From the NCBI RefSeq assembly GCF_017948675.1, contig NZ_JAGFBU010000003.1, forward strand, positions 383,850 through 447,849: a DNA stretch of 64,000 nucleotides, written 5' to 3'. The DNA is from Flavobacterium flabelliforme (lineage in GTDB: Bacteria > Bacteroidota > Bacteroidia > Flavobacteriales > Flavobacteriaceae). Each line of letters begins with the position of its first letter. Position 1 is the stretch's first letter. The notes below the pieces were generated by a model. That model did no database searches and was not told the origin of the DNA. It saw only the letters and a list, made by a program, of their open reading frames with translations. Shown piece by piece: positions 53,529-63,422 of the stretch. Made by a program: the position numbers and the translations under genes.

Positions 53529-56500
53529 TTATTCTATTGGAGCATGTTTTTTTCTGTTGAAAATCCAAAATATAATTGGGAATATCAATAAAGTCAAAAT
53601 AGTGGCGGTAATCAATCCGCCAATAATTACAACAGCTAGTGGTTTTTGCGATTCAGAACCAATTCCTGTAGAAATTGCTGCTGGTAATAATCCTATTGAA
53701 GCCATAAGCGCTGTCATTACAACTGCTCTGGTTCTTGCTTTTACTCCTACGAATATCGATTCTTCCAGCGACAGTTTAGCTTTTAGATTATGATGGAATT
53801 CTGAAATTAAGATGACACCATTTTGAATACAAATCCCTAAAAGGGCGATAAAACCAACACCGGCAGAAATTCCGAAATTCATTCCGGTAACATGCAATGC
53901 TATAATTCCGCCAATAATGGCAAAAGGAACATTGGCTAAAACTAACAGCGAATCCTTGATATTTCCGAATAAGAGGAACAATAAAATAAATATCCCAATT
54001 AAACTTATAGGAACCACTTGTGCTAATCTTTCGCTTGCACGCACTTGGTTTTCAAATTCTCCGGTCCATCCTATAGAATAACCAGTTGGAAGTTCGATTT
54101 TAGCTACTTTTTCTTGCGCTTCCGCAATAGTACCTCCTAAATCTCGATCTCGTACAGAAAATTTCACACCAATAAATCGCTTCGTGTTGTCTCTATAAAT
54201 AAAGGCTGGACCCGTAATTTTTTTAACATCCGATATTTCTTTTAATGGAATTTTCGCACCACTTTTTGTCGGCACTTTTAGATCACGTATATCAATTTCA
54301 TCTTTACGATATTCTTTAGCATAACGAACACGAACATCAAATTTCTTTGAATCTTCATATTTTTGAGTTGCTGTTTTTCCACCAAAAGCGAGTTCTAGAA
54401 CAGCTTGAGCATCATTTAGCATAACTCCGTAAGCAGCCATTTTTTCACGATTTAATACTACGCTAATTTCTGGTTGACCAAGATTGCGAATTAAACCTGC
54501 ATCTTTAATTCCGGGGATATTTTTGATCTCTTTCAAGACAATATTAGCAATACTATCAATTTTCACCAAATCATCTCCATAAATTTTAACTCCGTTTGCT
54601 GCTTTAAAACCTGCAACGGCCTCCGAGACATTATCAGAAATCGGCTGAGAATAATTATAGGTTATTCCTTGAAATTGCTTCAACTTTTTGTCCATTTGAT
54701 CGACTAATGCATCTTGGGAAATTTTTCTTTTCCATTCTTTTTTGGGTTTTAAATTCACTTGAAACTGTACGAAACCAAAACCATTTGGATCTGTTCCGTC
54801 ATTACTTCTACCCGTTTGAGAAATAACGCCATCTACTTCTTCAAAGGATAATAAGACCGCTTTCAATTCATTGGTGACTTTCATCGATCCTTGTAAAGAA
54901 CTACTCATTGGCATTTCTGCAGTGATCCAAAGTGAACCTTCGTTGAGTTGTGGTAAAAATTCTGTCCCTAAAAAAGTACCAGAAATAACAACAACCACTA
55001 ATAAAACTATTGAAGCAGTCAATGATTTAACCTTATGTTTAAAACTCCATCTAAAACCTTTTTCTACAATTCGATCCCAAAAATCAACAAATGGATTGTG
55101 TTTTTCGCGAACATTTTTATTCAGTAGTAAATGCGACAAAACGGGAACTAAGGTTAAGGTAAAAAGTAACGCTCCAATTAAAGCAAAACCTAGTGTAAAG
55201 GCTAGGGGAGAGAACATTTTTCCTTCTACTTTCTGGAAAGAAAATATTGGGAGCAAAGCCGTTATAATAATCAATTTTGAAAAGAAAATAGATTTACCTA
55301 TTTCAGTTCCTGTATTTTTTATTAAGCTGCCTTTGGCTAATTTGTTAAATTTTTCCATTCCAACATCTTTAGCTTTACGATCGAGAACTACAAATAAACC
55401 TTCGACCATCACGACGGCGCCATCAATGATAATACCAAAATCGACTGCACCTAGGCTCAATAAATTGGCACTCATTCCCATTAATTTCAGACATAAAAAG
55501 GCAAAAAGTAACGATAGCGGAATTACAATAGAAACCGTAAAAGTGGTGCGCCAATCGGCCATGAATAAAAACACGATGCAGGTAACCAGAATAATTCCTT
55601 CCAGTAAATTGTGCATTACAGTTTCGGTGGTGAAATTCATCAAATTATCACGGTCGTAAAAAGTAACCATTTTTACGTCTTTTGGTAGAATTGAGTTATT
55701 AAGTTCATCAATTTTTGCTTTTACCAAAGCTAAAACTTCCTTTGCATTCTCCCCTTTTCGCATTACTACAATTCCTTCTACCACATCATCTTTGTCGTTA
55801 AGACCCACTTGACCTACTCGCGGTAAGGAACTTTCATAAACAGAAGCTACGTTTTTTACCAAAACAGGGTTTCCGTTTGCATCGTCAACAATTATATTTT
55901 CGATATCTGCAATAGAACTTAATAAACCAACTCCTCGAACTACATATGCTTGACCATTTTTTTCGATTACATCACCACCAACATTTAGATTACTGCCATT
56001 CACCGCTTCAAAAACTTGTAGTGGTGTAATGTTATAGCGAGCCAGTTTGACAGGATCAACACCTACTTCGTATGTTTTTTCTTGACCGCCAAAAACAGCA
56101 ATATCAGCAATTCCGGGAACGGCACGCAACTGCTTATCAATAGTCCAGTTTTGTATGGTTAATAAATCTCTAGTATCTCTATTTTTACTTTGAAGCGTAT
56201 ATCTGAAGATTTCACCAGTTGGACCATATGGCGGCTGTACATCGGCATCAACACCATCAGGCAAAGAGGCATTTTTTAATAAATTATTGACTTGTTGGCG
56301 AGCGAAAACATCATCGACACCATCGTCAAATATAATTTTGATGACCGATAAACCAAACATAGTAACACTGCGAACACTGGTTTTTTTCTGTACCGGATTT
56401 AATGCAATTTCAATGGGAGAAGTCACAAAGCGCTCAATTTCTTCAGCACTTCGGCCATTCCATTGACAGATAATAGTAATTTGAGTATTGGTTACATCAG

Positions 56501-56627
56501 GAAATGCTTCAATAGGCATATTTTTGAAAGCGATAAAGCCTGCAATGGCTAAAACGCCTACCCAAAAAAAGGTAAATGCCTTATTTTTAATAGAAAAAGC
56601 AATAATATTTTTGATAAATTTGTTCAT
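53529..56627 (-). CDS. Heavy-metal RND efflux permease (CzcA/CusA-like)
   Basis: A 1032-residue heavy-metal RND pump. Helix 4 carries the HME signature DFGIIIDGAVVMVEGLFVVL, which differs from the HAE1 type. N-terminal FIKNIIAFSIKNKAFTFFW and QITIICQWNGRSAEEIERF are typical. It exports divalent or monovalent metal ions from the periplasm or cytoplasm. The substrate metal cannot be read with confidence. It lies 3 bases from the adaptor gene. Confidence 0.94.
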   Translation of the reverse strand: MNKFIKNIIAFSIKNKAFTFFWVGVLAIAGFIAFKNMPIEAFPDVTNTQITIICQWNGRSAEEIERFVTSPIEIALNPVQKKTSVRSVTMFGLSVIKIIFDDGVDDVFARQQVNNLLKNASLPDGVDADVQPPYGPTGEIFRYTLQSKNRDTRDLLTIQNWTIDKQLRAVPGIADIAVFGGQEKTYEVGVDPVKLARYNITPLQVFEAVNGSNLNVGGDVIEKNGQAYVVRGVGLLSSIADIENIIVDDANGNPVLVKNVASVYESSLPRVGQVGLNDKDDVVEGIVVMRKGENAKEVLALVKAKIDELNNSILPKDVKMVTFYDRDNLMNFTTETVMHNLLEGIILVTCIVFLFMADWRTTFTVSIVIPLSLLFAFLCLKLMGMSANLLSLGAVDFGIIIDGAVVMVEGLFVVLDRKAKDVGMEKFNKLAKGSLIKNTGTEIGKSIFFSKLIIITALLPIFSFQKVEGKMFSPLAFTLGFALIGALLFTLTLVPVLSHLLLNKNVREKHNPFVDFWDRIVEKGFRWSFKHKVKSLTASIVLLVVVVISGTFLGTEFLPQLNEGSLWITAEMPMSSSLQGSMKVTNELKAVLLSFEEVDGVISQTGRSNDGTDPNGFGFVQFQVNLKPKKEWKRKISQDALVDQMDKKLKQFQGITYNYSQPISDNVSEAVAGFKAANGVKIYGDDLVKIDSIANIVLKEIKNIPGIKDAGLIRNLGQPEISVVLNREKMAAYGVMLNDAQAVLELAFGGKTATQKYEDSKKFDVRVRYAKEYRKDEIDIRDLKVPTKSGAKIPLKEISDVKKITGPAFIYRDNTKRFIGVKFSVRDRDLGGTIAEAQEKVAKIELPTGYSIGWTGEFENQVRASERLAQVVPISLIGIFILLFLLFGNIKDSLLVLANVPFAIIGGIIALHVTGMNFGISAGVGFIALLGICIQNGVILISEFHHNLKAKLSLEESIFVGVKARTRAVVMTALMASIGLLPAAISTGIGSESQKPLAVVIIGGLITATILTLLIFPIIFWIFNRKKHAPIE

Positions 56628-56630
56628 GTT

Positions 56631-57731
56631 TTATTCGTTTAAAGCATCATAAATAAACAATTGATTGTTGGTAATTACCTTTTCGTTTTCTTCTAGTCCA
56701 CTAGAAATATAGGTCGTACCGCTTACTTGTCTGTACACTTCAACTTGTCTGGTTTTAATGTTATTACGATCTTTATAGATCAAAACATAGTTTTTACTTT
56801 TGTCAAAAATGATGGCAGTACTTGGAACCGCAATCATAGATTTATCTTCTTCAAATGATAATTTAATCGTGGCGTTCATATCCGGTTTTAAGAGAAAATC
56901 TTTGTTTTGAAGTTTTATTCTAGCGTTCATGGCTTTCGTATTAGGATCAATCACGTTAAAAATTTTATCTACTTTTCCATTAAAAACTTTATCCGGATAA
57001 CTTAAAGTGGTAATAGCTGCATCTTCTCCTAATTTTACTTTTTCAATATCACTTTCGTTGACATTAGCCATAGCCCAAACTTCGCTGATTTCGGCAATAT
57101 CAAAAATATTTTCGGAGCGGTCATTTCTCAAAAGCATGTTTTGATTGATACTTTTTTGAATTATAAAGCCACTTATTGGTGCTGTTACTTCATATAAGGA
57201 GCCACTTTTTATATTATAAATTTTATAGGTTTGCTGAATTTTATTCAATTGTGAAGCCGCTTTATCGACTTCTCCTTTTGCTTGAAGTACTTCTCTCTCC
57301 GAATTTAATTTTCCTTCAAATAATTCTTGAGAAACCTTTAAGTTATTTTTGGCTACCAATAAATCACTTTTAGCATCTACCATTTGCTTTTCGAAATCCG
57401 CAATATCAGTACTTTTTATCACTGCTAATACTTGACCTTTTTTTACATAATCGCCAAGTTCAACATTTACTTTAACCACATTTCCTCCCACAAGTGGATA
57501 GACGTCAATTGCATTGTTGTCGTCCGTAGTAATTTTTCCGTAAAAACTTAATTCATTTCGTACCGCTTCTTTTGTTGCTACAGCTGTTGTAGTTGTTTTT
57601 AACATTTTGTCGCTTAGCACAAATGTGGTTGCTGTTTCTTGCTTTTCTTCTTCTTGCTTTTCTTCTTCTTGCTTACAACTTGCCATGGCTAATACAACTA
57701 AGCCAATTCCTATAAGTGTTTTATAATTCAT
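56631..57731 (-). CDS. Heavy-metal RND periplasmic adaptor (CzcB/CusB-like lipoprotein)
   Basis: A 366-residue membrane-fusion protein with lipobox (LAMASCKQ) and a low-complexity repeat (EEEKQEEEKQE) right after the lipid Cys. Lipoyl half DVYPLVGGNVVKVNVELGDY (about 78-97), coiled coil, then YEVTAPISGFIIQKS and a barrel domain. No Met-rich or His-rich N-terminal tail points to a metal. Second gene of the operon. Confidence 0.92.
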   Translation of the reverse strand: MNYKTLIGIGLVVLAMASCKQEEEKQEEEKQETATTFVLSDKMLKTTTTAVATKEAVRNELSFYGKITTDDNNAIDVYPLVGGNVVKVNVELGDYVKKGQVLAVIKSTDIADFEKQMVDAKSDLLVAKNNLKVSQELFEGKLNSEREVLQAKGEVDKAASQLNKIQQTYKIYNIKSGSLYEVTAPISGFIIQKSINQNMLLRNDRSENIFDIAEISEVWAMANVNESDIEKVKLGEDAAITTLSYPDKVFNGKVDKIFNVIDPNTKAMNARIKLQNKDFLLKPDMNATIKLSFEEDKSMIAVPSTAIIFDKSKNYVLIYKDRNNIKTRQVEVYRQVSGTTYISSGLEENEKVITNNQLFIYDALNE

Positions 57732-57856
57732 TTTATTTCTTTTATTTGGTTATGTATCTGTCGCATACTGCTGCGAGGCAAGTGTAATTTGCCTAATTTA
57801 TTTTTATTTACAATTGAATGTTTGCTATTCGTTATGAGGATTTTATGAATAGTATT

Positions 57857-59104
57857 TTAAAATAAATCCTTATTGATGGTACTGTTAAATTCTTCTCCAG
57901 AAAGGACTAATTTTTTCTTTAACTCATTCATTTGAATCGCTGCTTGATTGTAACTTTCCATGAAATCAGTAAACTCAAGTAAGCTGATGTTTCTTTTCTG
58001 AAAATTCTCTAAAATACCTTTGTAAACCATTTCAAAATCAGTGTTTATTTTAGGATTTAATAACTGATAGTTTTTTCGAGACTCATTCCATTTGTTCCAA
58101 TTAGAAGCAATTTCGGTTTGTAGTTGTAAATCAAAAGCCTGTTTTTCTACTTTTGATTGTGCTAATATAGTTTTGGCAACTTGTATGTTTCCTTTATTTT
58201 TATTCCAAAGAGGCAATGGTATTCCAAGTGTTACATTTTTTTGATTATCAAAGGCGCCTCCACGTTGTGCGTAAGCTAATCCTAAAGTTAAGTCCGGAAT
58301 AGCGAGCGATTTTTGATATTTTATATTCAACTCATTGATTTCAATGTTTTTTTGCTGTTGCAGATAATCAGGGCGACTTTCTATGGCTATGTTTTCTAAT
58401 ACTTTGGCATCAAGGCTGATTTCTTTAGTATATTTTTCAAAATCAATGTCAGTCAGTGTTGGAACAACATTTTCACTTTCGTTCAGCAGTAATTTTAAGT
58501 TTGCTTGTTCCTCTATCGTACTGTTTACGACTTCAATTCTGTCATTTTTAAAATTTAAAAACAAAGATTGTAAACGCACCAAATCTTTCAAAGGCAAATT
58601 CCCTTTTTGAGTTTGTACTGAATAAGAGCTTATTAAATCTTCAATATGTGACAGCTGTCTGTCTATGGTTTCAAGATTTTTTGAATTGAAGTAAACTGTG
58701 TAGAAACTTTTACGCAATTGGAATTTTAAGGTTCGAAGCAATTCATCAAATTCCAATTCGGTTTGCTTTGCAGTAGCTTGCGCTAATTTTACTTCATTGC
58801 GTTTTTTTCCTCCTAAGTAGATGAGTTGCTCAATCCCAAAAGATTTAGCTCCTTGTGATCCATTGTAGAAATACTTTTCTTTTTCTGGATTATACGCATT
58901 CAAATCAGCCGTAAATGTGGGATTATCCCAAATACGTGCCTGAATAATGAGTGCTTTTGAAGCATCAATATTGTAATTTGATGCTAATAATACAAGATTG
59001 TTCTCTAAAAAAATGTTTTCGCAGTCTTTAACTGTAACTATTTTTTGACCGAAAACAACTTGATTTAGAAATAAGAGTAGTACTAATCCAATTAATTTTT
59101 TCAT
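57857..59104 (-). CDS. Outer-membrane efflux factor (CzcC/TolC family)
   Basis: A 415-residue outer-membrane factor with signal peptide MKKLIGLVLLLFLNQVVFGQ and no lipobox. It has two coiled-coil halves and the CzcC-like segment IPLPLWNKNKGNIQVAKTIL. It is the first gene of the metal-efflux operon. The ATG at 59104 is used, since the longer frame crosses the promoter element; the -7 element is only about 22 bases upstream. Confidence 0.9.
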   Translation of the reverse strand: MKKLIGLVLLLFLNQVVFGQKIVTVKDCENIFLENNLVLLASNYNIDASKALIIQARIWDNPTFTADLNAYNPEKEKYFYNGSQGAKSFGIEQLIYLGGKKRNEVKLAQATAKQTELEFDELLRTLKFQLRKSFYTVYFNSKNLETIDRQLSHIEDLISSYSVQTQKGNLPLKDLVRLQSLFLNFKNDRIEVVNSTIEEQANLKLLLNESENVVPTLTDIDFEKYTKEISLDAKVLENIAIESRPDYLQQQKNIEINELNIKYQKSLAIPDLTLGLAYAQRGGAFDNQKNVTLGIPLPLWNKNKGNIQVAKTILAQSKVEKQAFDLQLQTEIASNWNKWNESRKNYQLLNPKINTDFEMVYKGILENFQKRNISLLEFTDFMESYNQAAIQMNELKKKLVLSGEEFNSTINKDLF

Positions 59105-59125
59105 TATATCCTTTTTTGTTGGATA

Positions 59126-59182
59126 CAAAGATGTTCTGACTATCTTTAAGAAGCCTTAATTTCAACCTTAAAAAGACCTTAA
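59126..59182 (-). promoter_or_regulatory. Promoter and response-regulator box of the CzcCBA-type operon
   Basis: On the minus strand CATCTTTG (59126-59133) follows four TTAA cores (59146-59149, 59156-59159, 59168-59171, 59179-59182), spaced 10, 12 and 11 bp, the same as at 53351-53387. The fourth overlaps the stop codon of the histidine kinase gene. Confidence 0.65.
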
Positions 59183-60540
59183 GTATGAAAAATCAGTAGG
59201 AATAAATTAGTATTTTCTTCAGGATTTTTATATAAAATTTTAGAATTATGAAGCGTAAGGATTCGCTGTACAATACGTAAACCAAGACCAAAACCAGTGG
59301 TTCCATTAGCGTTTTCACCACGCATAAAAGGTTGAAAAAGGTTTTTTTGTTCCTTTGCAGTTAATGTTCTTCCAGTGTTTGAAACGGAGATAATTAGTTG
59401 CTCTCCATCAACTTTAATTTTTACTATCGCTTGTTGATTATCCGAATAAGTAAAAGCATTTTTTAGAATATTACTAATCGCAATTTCTAGTAACTTTTTA
59501 TTTCCAGTAATTTCTAAAAGCGAATCTAAATTGTCACTTTCTTCCATTTCAAAAAGGATAACAAAATCAGGAAATATTTTGTTCAACTTCTCAATCGCAG
59601 TAAATAGAATTTCGTCTAGTCGATAAATTTCTTTGTTTTCGTATTTTTTATTCTCCAATTTGGACAGAATCAACAAAGAATTTATAAGTTCTGTTAATTG
59701 ATTGACGTCACCAAGAATGGTGTTTAAGAAATTTTTAGCGTTTTGATCCGTTTCTTTGAGAGCAATATTGTTTTCTATTTGAGAGGTTATTCTAGACAAA
59801 GGAGTTCGTAATTCATGAGAAGCGTGAGCCGTAAATTCTTTTTGTTTTTGATACGAAATCTCAATTCGGTCCATCATAAAATTAAACTCGCTAGCAATCA
59901 AGTCGATTTCATTTTTTTTGCTTCGAACTTCAACTCTACTATCAAGGTTGTTTGCATTTATATTTCTTATTTTTTGATGAAAAATACCCAAAGGATGCAT
60001 GATTTTTTTGACAGTAAATGAAGTCAATACCCAACAAATTGCAGTAAAAACGATATAAGAAATAATCAGAATAAAACGCAAGTAAAGTAATTTTCGCTTG
60101 CCGTAATCATCCGTTGCAGAGATTAACGCGTAATAATCTTCGTAATTAGTATCATAAAAGATACCATATACTTCATAATTACCTTGTTGTTTAAAAAGTG
60201 TTTTATGTGTTTTAAGATATTTTAGGTCATTAACTGACCAATTGATTTTTGCATCATCAATACTGCTATAAATCAAGCGATAATTAGAATCAAAAATTAA
60301 TGTTTTTTCATTGTAAAGTTTGTTAATGGTATTTTGATCAATCATTTTTAATAATTGCTTATCTACCTTTTTAACATTTACGAGTAGTTTTATATTCGAA
60401 AGTGCTTTTACTTCTAATCGATCTCTAAATTCCTCTTTTCTAAAATTAGCATATAATATAAATATCAATGTAGAAGCCAAGCCAAACAAGACGGTGAAGA
60501 GTAAACTTACTAAAAGTGATATTCTGTTATTTAATGTCAT
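59179..60540 (-). CDS. Sensor histidine kinase
   Basis: A 453-residue membrane sensor kinase. It has two membrane helices (about 10-30 and 150-172) flanking a periplasmic domain of about 120 residues, a HAMP region, an H-box FTAHASHELRTPLSRI, and a catalytic domain with N-box ISNILKNAFTYSDN and GFGLGLRIV. It phosphorylates the response regulator coded just upstream (overlap of 4 bases). The sensed signal is unknown; the context suggests metal or envelope stress. Confidence 0.93.
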   Translation of the reverse strand: MTLNNRISLLVSLLFTVLFGLASTLIFILYANFRKEEFRDRLEVKALSNIKLLVNVKKVDKQLLKMIDQNTINKLYNEKTLIFDSNYRLIYSSIDDAKINWSVNDLKYLKTHKTLFKQQGNYEVYGIFYDTNYEDYYALISATDDYGKRKLLYLRFILIISYIVFTAICWVLTSFTVKKIMHPLGIFHQKIRNINANNLDSRVEVRSKKNEIDLIASEFNFMMDRIEISYQKQKEFTAHASHELRTPLSRITSQIENNIALKETDQNAKNFLNTILGDVNQLTELINSLLILSKLENKKYENKEIYRLDEILFTAIEKLNKIFPDFVILFEMEESDNLDSLLEITGNKKLLEIAISNILKNAFTYSDNQQAIVKIKVDGEQLIISVSNTGRTLTAKEQKNLFQPFMRGENANGTTGFGLGLRIVQRILTLHNSKILYKNPEENTNLFLLIFHT

Positions 60541-61217
60541 TCGGACTCTTTTAAATAATAACCATATCCTATTTTGGTGTGAATTAATTTTACGGGATGG
60601 TCTTTATCTATTTTTTTTCTTAAAAAGTTGATGTAAACTTCAATTGTATTTTGATTGGTTTCTATATGATAATCCCACAATTTTTCTGCAATAAATTGCT
60701 TTGACAGTACATTTCCATTGGCATTGGCTAATGTTAATAGCAATTTAAACTCTTTTGGAGTCAATTTAATCTCTTCGTCTGAACGAAAAACTTTCATTTC
60801 CGTTTCAAATATATCTAAATTATGAATACTAATTTTATCTTTTGTTTGCTGTGGAATGTCTTTTCGTCTTAATAAAGCAATTACTCTGGCGTATAATTCA
60901 TCAAAATGAAAAGGTTTTACTAGATAATCATCGGCTCCATTTTCGAATGAAGAAAGTTTGTCTTCGATTTCACTAAAAGCCGTTAACATTATAATAGGAG
61001 TTTTTTTGTCCAATTCTCTAATCGCTTTACAGACTTCAATTCCGTTTTTTCCTGGAACATTAATGTCTAGAATGATCAAATCATAAGCATTAGCTTTGTA
61101 TTTTTTTACAAGCAATAGACCATCGTAAAATGGGGTACATTCATAAGATTTTGAAGTAAAAAATGTTGCAATTTCTTTTGATAAAGTAAAATCATCTTCG
61201 AGTAGTAGAATTTTCAT
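60537..61217 (-). CDS. OmpR/PhoB family response regulator
   Basis: A 226-residue regulator. The receiver domain has acidic residues ED8-D9, phosphoacceptor D51 in LIILDINVPGKNG, and the K of DDYLVKPFHFDEL. The C-terminal winged helix ends in IHTKIGYGYYLKESE. It forms a pair with the downstream kinase. The identical four-repeat boxes before two efflux operons are its most likely targets. First gene of its operon. Confidence 0.94.
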   Translation of the reverse strand: MKILLLEDDFTLSKEIATFFTSKSYECTPFYDGLLLVKKYKANAYDLIILDINVPGKNGIEVCKAIRELDKKTPIIMLTAFSEIEDKLSSFENGADDYLVKPFHFDELYARVIALLRRKDIPQQTKDKISIHNLDIFETEMKVFRSDEEIKLTPKEFKLLLTLANANGNVLSKQFIAEKLWDYHIETNQNTIEVYINFLRKKIDKDHPVKLIHTKIGYGYYLKESE

Positions 61218-61249
61218 AAAAAAATTGAATTTGTATTTATTCTTTCTTT

Positions 61250-61324
61250 AGCCCCGATAGGAGCGATATCCTTTTGTCCCGGGTTTCGGGACAAAAGATA
61301 AAGCGGATAGCGGGATTAGCTCCT
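61250..61324. repeat. GC-rich intergenic repeat with palindromic core
   Basis: CTTTTGTCCCG (61271-61281) and CGGGACAAAAG (61287-61297) are perfect arms around GGTTT, flanked by GCCCCGATAGGAGCG and AAGCGGATAGCGGGATTAGC. This wording recurs in flavobacterial intergenic regions, often at gene ends. It separates the M42 peptidase and response-regulator genes. Confidence 0.65.
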
Positions 61325-61331
61325 TAAAATA

Positions 61332-62420
61332 TTATTTAAAATAAGAAAAAGTCTCTTCATTTTCTAATTTCAATAGCGTTTCATAGATCAATTTTATTAC
61401 ATTTTCTACGTCATCGCGGTGAACCATTTCGACAGTAGTATGCATATAACGTAAAGGTAAGGAGATTAGTGCAGATGCAACGCCGCCATTGCTATAAGCA
61501 AAAGCATCCGTATCTGTTCCCGTAACCCGAGATGAAGCTAGTCGCTGAAACGGAATTTCCTTAGCCATTGCTGTTTCTAAAATTAATTCTCTCAAATTAT
61601 TTTGAACCGCCGGAGCGTAAGTAACTACTGGACCTTTACCTATTTTTGTTTCGCCTTCAATTTTCTTGTCGATCATTGGCGTAGTAGAGTCGTGACAAAC
61701 ATCAGTAACAATTGCTACATTAGGTTTTATTGTTTTAGTAATCATTTCGGCACCACGAAGACCAACTTCTTCCTGAACAGAGTTAGTAATGTATAATCCA
61801 AAAGGTAATTTGATGTTGTTTTCATGTAGCAAACGCGCTACTTCAGCAATCATAAATCCGCCAATGCGGTTATCAATGGCTCGACAAACAAATTTATTTT
61901 CATTCAAAATCATAAATTCGTCAGGATAAGTGATTACACAACCTACGTGTACACCCATTTTATCTACCTCTTCTTTAGTTTCACAACCTATATCAATGAA
62001 TAAATTGTCTACTTTAACCACTTCTTCTTTTCCTCTGTTTCGAGTATGAATTGCAGGCCAACCAAAAACACCTTTAACAATTCCTTTTTTAGTATGAATG
62101 TTCACGCGTTTCGATGGTGCAATTTGGTGATCAGAACCTCCGTTGCGAATCACATAGATTAGTCCGTCATCAGTAATGTAATTTACATACCATGAAATTT
62201 CGTCGGCATGTCCTTCAATCACTACCTTATAAGGTGCATCTGGATTAATAACTCCAACTGCAGTTCCGTAAGTATCTGTTATAAATGTATCTACATAAGG
62301 TTTTAAATAATTCATCCATATTTTTTGACCTTCAGCTTCAAATCCAGTTGGAGATGCGTTATTTAAATATTGCTCTAAAAATGTGATAGAGGATTCCTTT
62401 AATATCGATTTTGTGCTCAT
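61332..62420 (-). CDS. M42 family aminopeptidase
   Basis: A 362-residue metallopeptidase. HADEISWYVNYI carries the first metal ligand, AIDNRIGGFMIAEVARLL holds the bridging Asp, TNSVQEEVGLRGAEM supplies the catalytic Glu pair, and VTDVCHDSTTPM a further Asp. The C-terminal MHTTVEMVHRDDVENVI has the last His. It is a cytoplasmic aminopeptidase that trims short peptides. Nothing unusual. Confidence 0.94.
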   Translation of the reverse strand: MSTKSILKESSITFLEQYLNNASPTGFEAEGQKIWMNYLKPYVDTFITDTYGTAVGVINPDAPYKVVIEGHADEISWYVNYITDDGLIYVIRNGGSDHQIAPSKRVNIHTKKGIVKGVFGWPAIHTRNRGKEEVVKVDNLFIDIGCETKEEVDKMGVHVGCVITYPDEFMILNENKFVCRAIDNRIGGFMIAEVARLLHENNIKLPFGLYITNSVQEEVGLRGAEMITKTIKPNVAIVTDVCHDSTTPMIDKKIEGETKIGKGPVVTYAPAVQNNLRELILETAMAKEIPFQRLASSRVTGTDTDAFAYSNGGVASALISLPLRYMHTTVEMVHRDDVENVIKLIYETLLKLENEETFSYFK

Positions 62421-62501
62421 AAAATAATTTTTTGCTAAATTAGGATTTTGGTATTACAGTTGTGTATTAAATGTATAATTTTGGTAATTAAAATTTATTA
62501 T

Positions 62502-63176
62502 ATGAAGATAGTTAAATTCTTTATTTTATTTCTTTTCGGTGCTGTTGCTGTAAATGCTCAAATTATTGCTCAGGATACTACAAAAATGGGGTATGAGTTA
62601 CGAGAGGATGACGCTATACTTAACGATACCATTCAGCTACCTGAAATATTAATATACAAGGATAAAATGAGTTCTGATGCAAGAAAGCAATTTTTGATCC
62701 TTCAAAACCGAGTATACGTAACCTATCCTTATGCAAAATTAGCCTCAGAACGTTTGACGAATTTGAATAAAGGAATGGCTAATCTTAAAACAAGTAAGGA
62801 GAAAAAAAGATATTTTAGTATAGTAGAGCATTATCTAAACGACGAATTTGAAGCCAAACTCAAAAAACTATCCAGAGGACAAGGACGAATTCTAGTCAAA
62901 TTAATACATCGTCAGACTGGTAGCACCACTTTTGAATTAGTTAAGAATCTTAAAAGTGGCTGGAAAGCCTTTTGGTCTAATACAGCTGCAAGTATGTTTG
63001 ATATCAACTTAAAATCAAAGTACGCACCTTACGAGGTAAACGAAGATTATTTAATAGAAACCATATTAGTAGGAGCTTTTGAATCTGGAAGGTTACAAAA
63101 TCAAAAAACGGCAACGCCTATTGATATTGGAAATCTCAATGAATCATGGTTGGCTAAAGCAGCTAAAGCAAATTAA
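62502..63176 (+). CDS. DUF4294 domain-containing secreted protein
   Basis: A 224-residue protein with signal peptide MKIVKFFILFLFGAVAVNAQ. The mature region (ILIYKDKMSSDARKQFLILQ, NRVYVTYPYAKLASERL, FWSNTAASMFDINLKSKYAP) fits the DUF4294 family of Bacteroidota, whose function is unknown. The start is set at the ATG at 62502. A hairpin with a 22-bp stem follows. Confidence 0.85.
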   Translation: MKIVKFFILFLFGAVAVNAQIIAQDTTKMGYELREDDAILNDTIQLPEILIYKDKMSSDARKQFLILQNRVYVTYPYAKLASERLTNLNKGMANLKTSKEKKRYFSIVEHYLNDEFEAKLKKLSRGQGRILVKLIHRQTGSTTFELVKNLKSGWKAFWSNTAASMFDINLKSKYAPYEVNEDYLIETILVGAFESGRLQNQKTATPIDIGNLNESWLAKAAKAN

Positions 63177-63196
63177 AATTTTCCTTTTGGCGTTTC

Positions 63197-63252
63197 CCAT
63201 TCTAAAAAAGAGGCTATATCCGAGTTCGGTTATAGCCTCTTTTTTAGAATGG
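63197..63252 (+). terminator. Terminator with a 22-bp stem after the DUF4294 gene
   Basis: The 22 bases at 63197-63218 are perfectly complementary to 63231-63252, and the loop itself can pair as CCGA/TCGG. The descending arm holds six T residues in a row. It is a very stable hairpin for so AT-rich a genome. Confidence 0.75.
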
Positions 63253-63340
63253 CCCGGGCTATTCGCTTCAAGTCCTCGTCAAGTTCCGTTATACTTCACT
63301 TGACTGTGGGCTTTCCGCTGCTATCCCTAACGCGGGGTTG
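63253..63340. repeat. Intergenic repeat fragment (CTATCCCTAACGC type)
   Basis: This stretch, more GC-rich than its surroundings, holds GGGCTTTCCGCTGCTATCCC (63308-63327) followed by TAACGCGGGGTTG. Its end resembles the 9407-9425 repeat tail. It contains no gene. Confidence 0.5.
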
Positions 63341-63422
63341 TTTTTCTAAGGCTGTTATAAGAGATTAGACTTAATAAACAATTTACTATTCTAGATCACA
63401 GTCTGCTCAATAAGATTACTAC

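Noticed and set aside
54871..55659. 262-codon gene antisense to the czcA-like gene
   Set aside because: It is a mirror frame of a well-conserved RND gene; its composition is the complement of membrane-helix codons.
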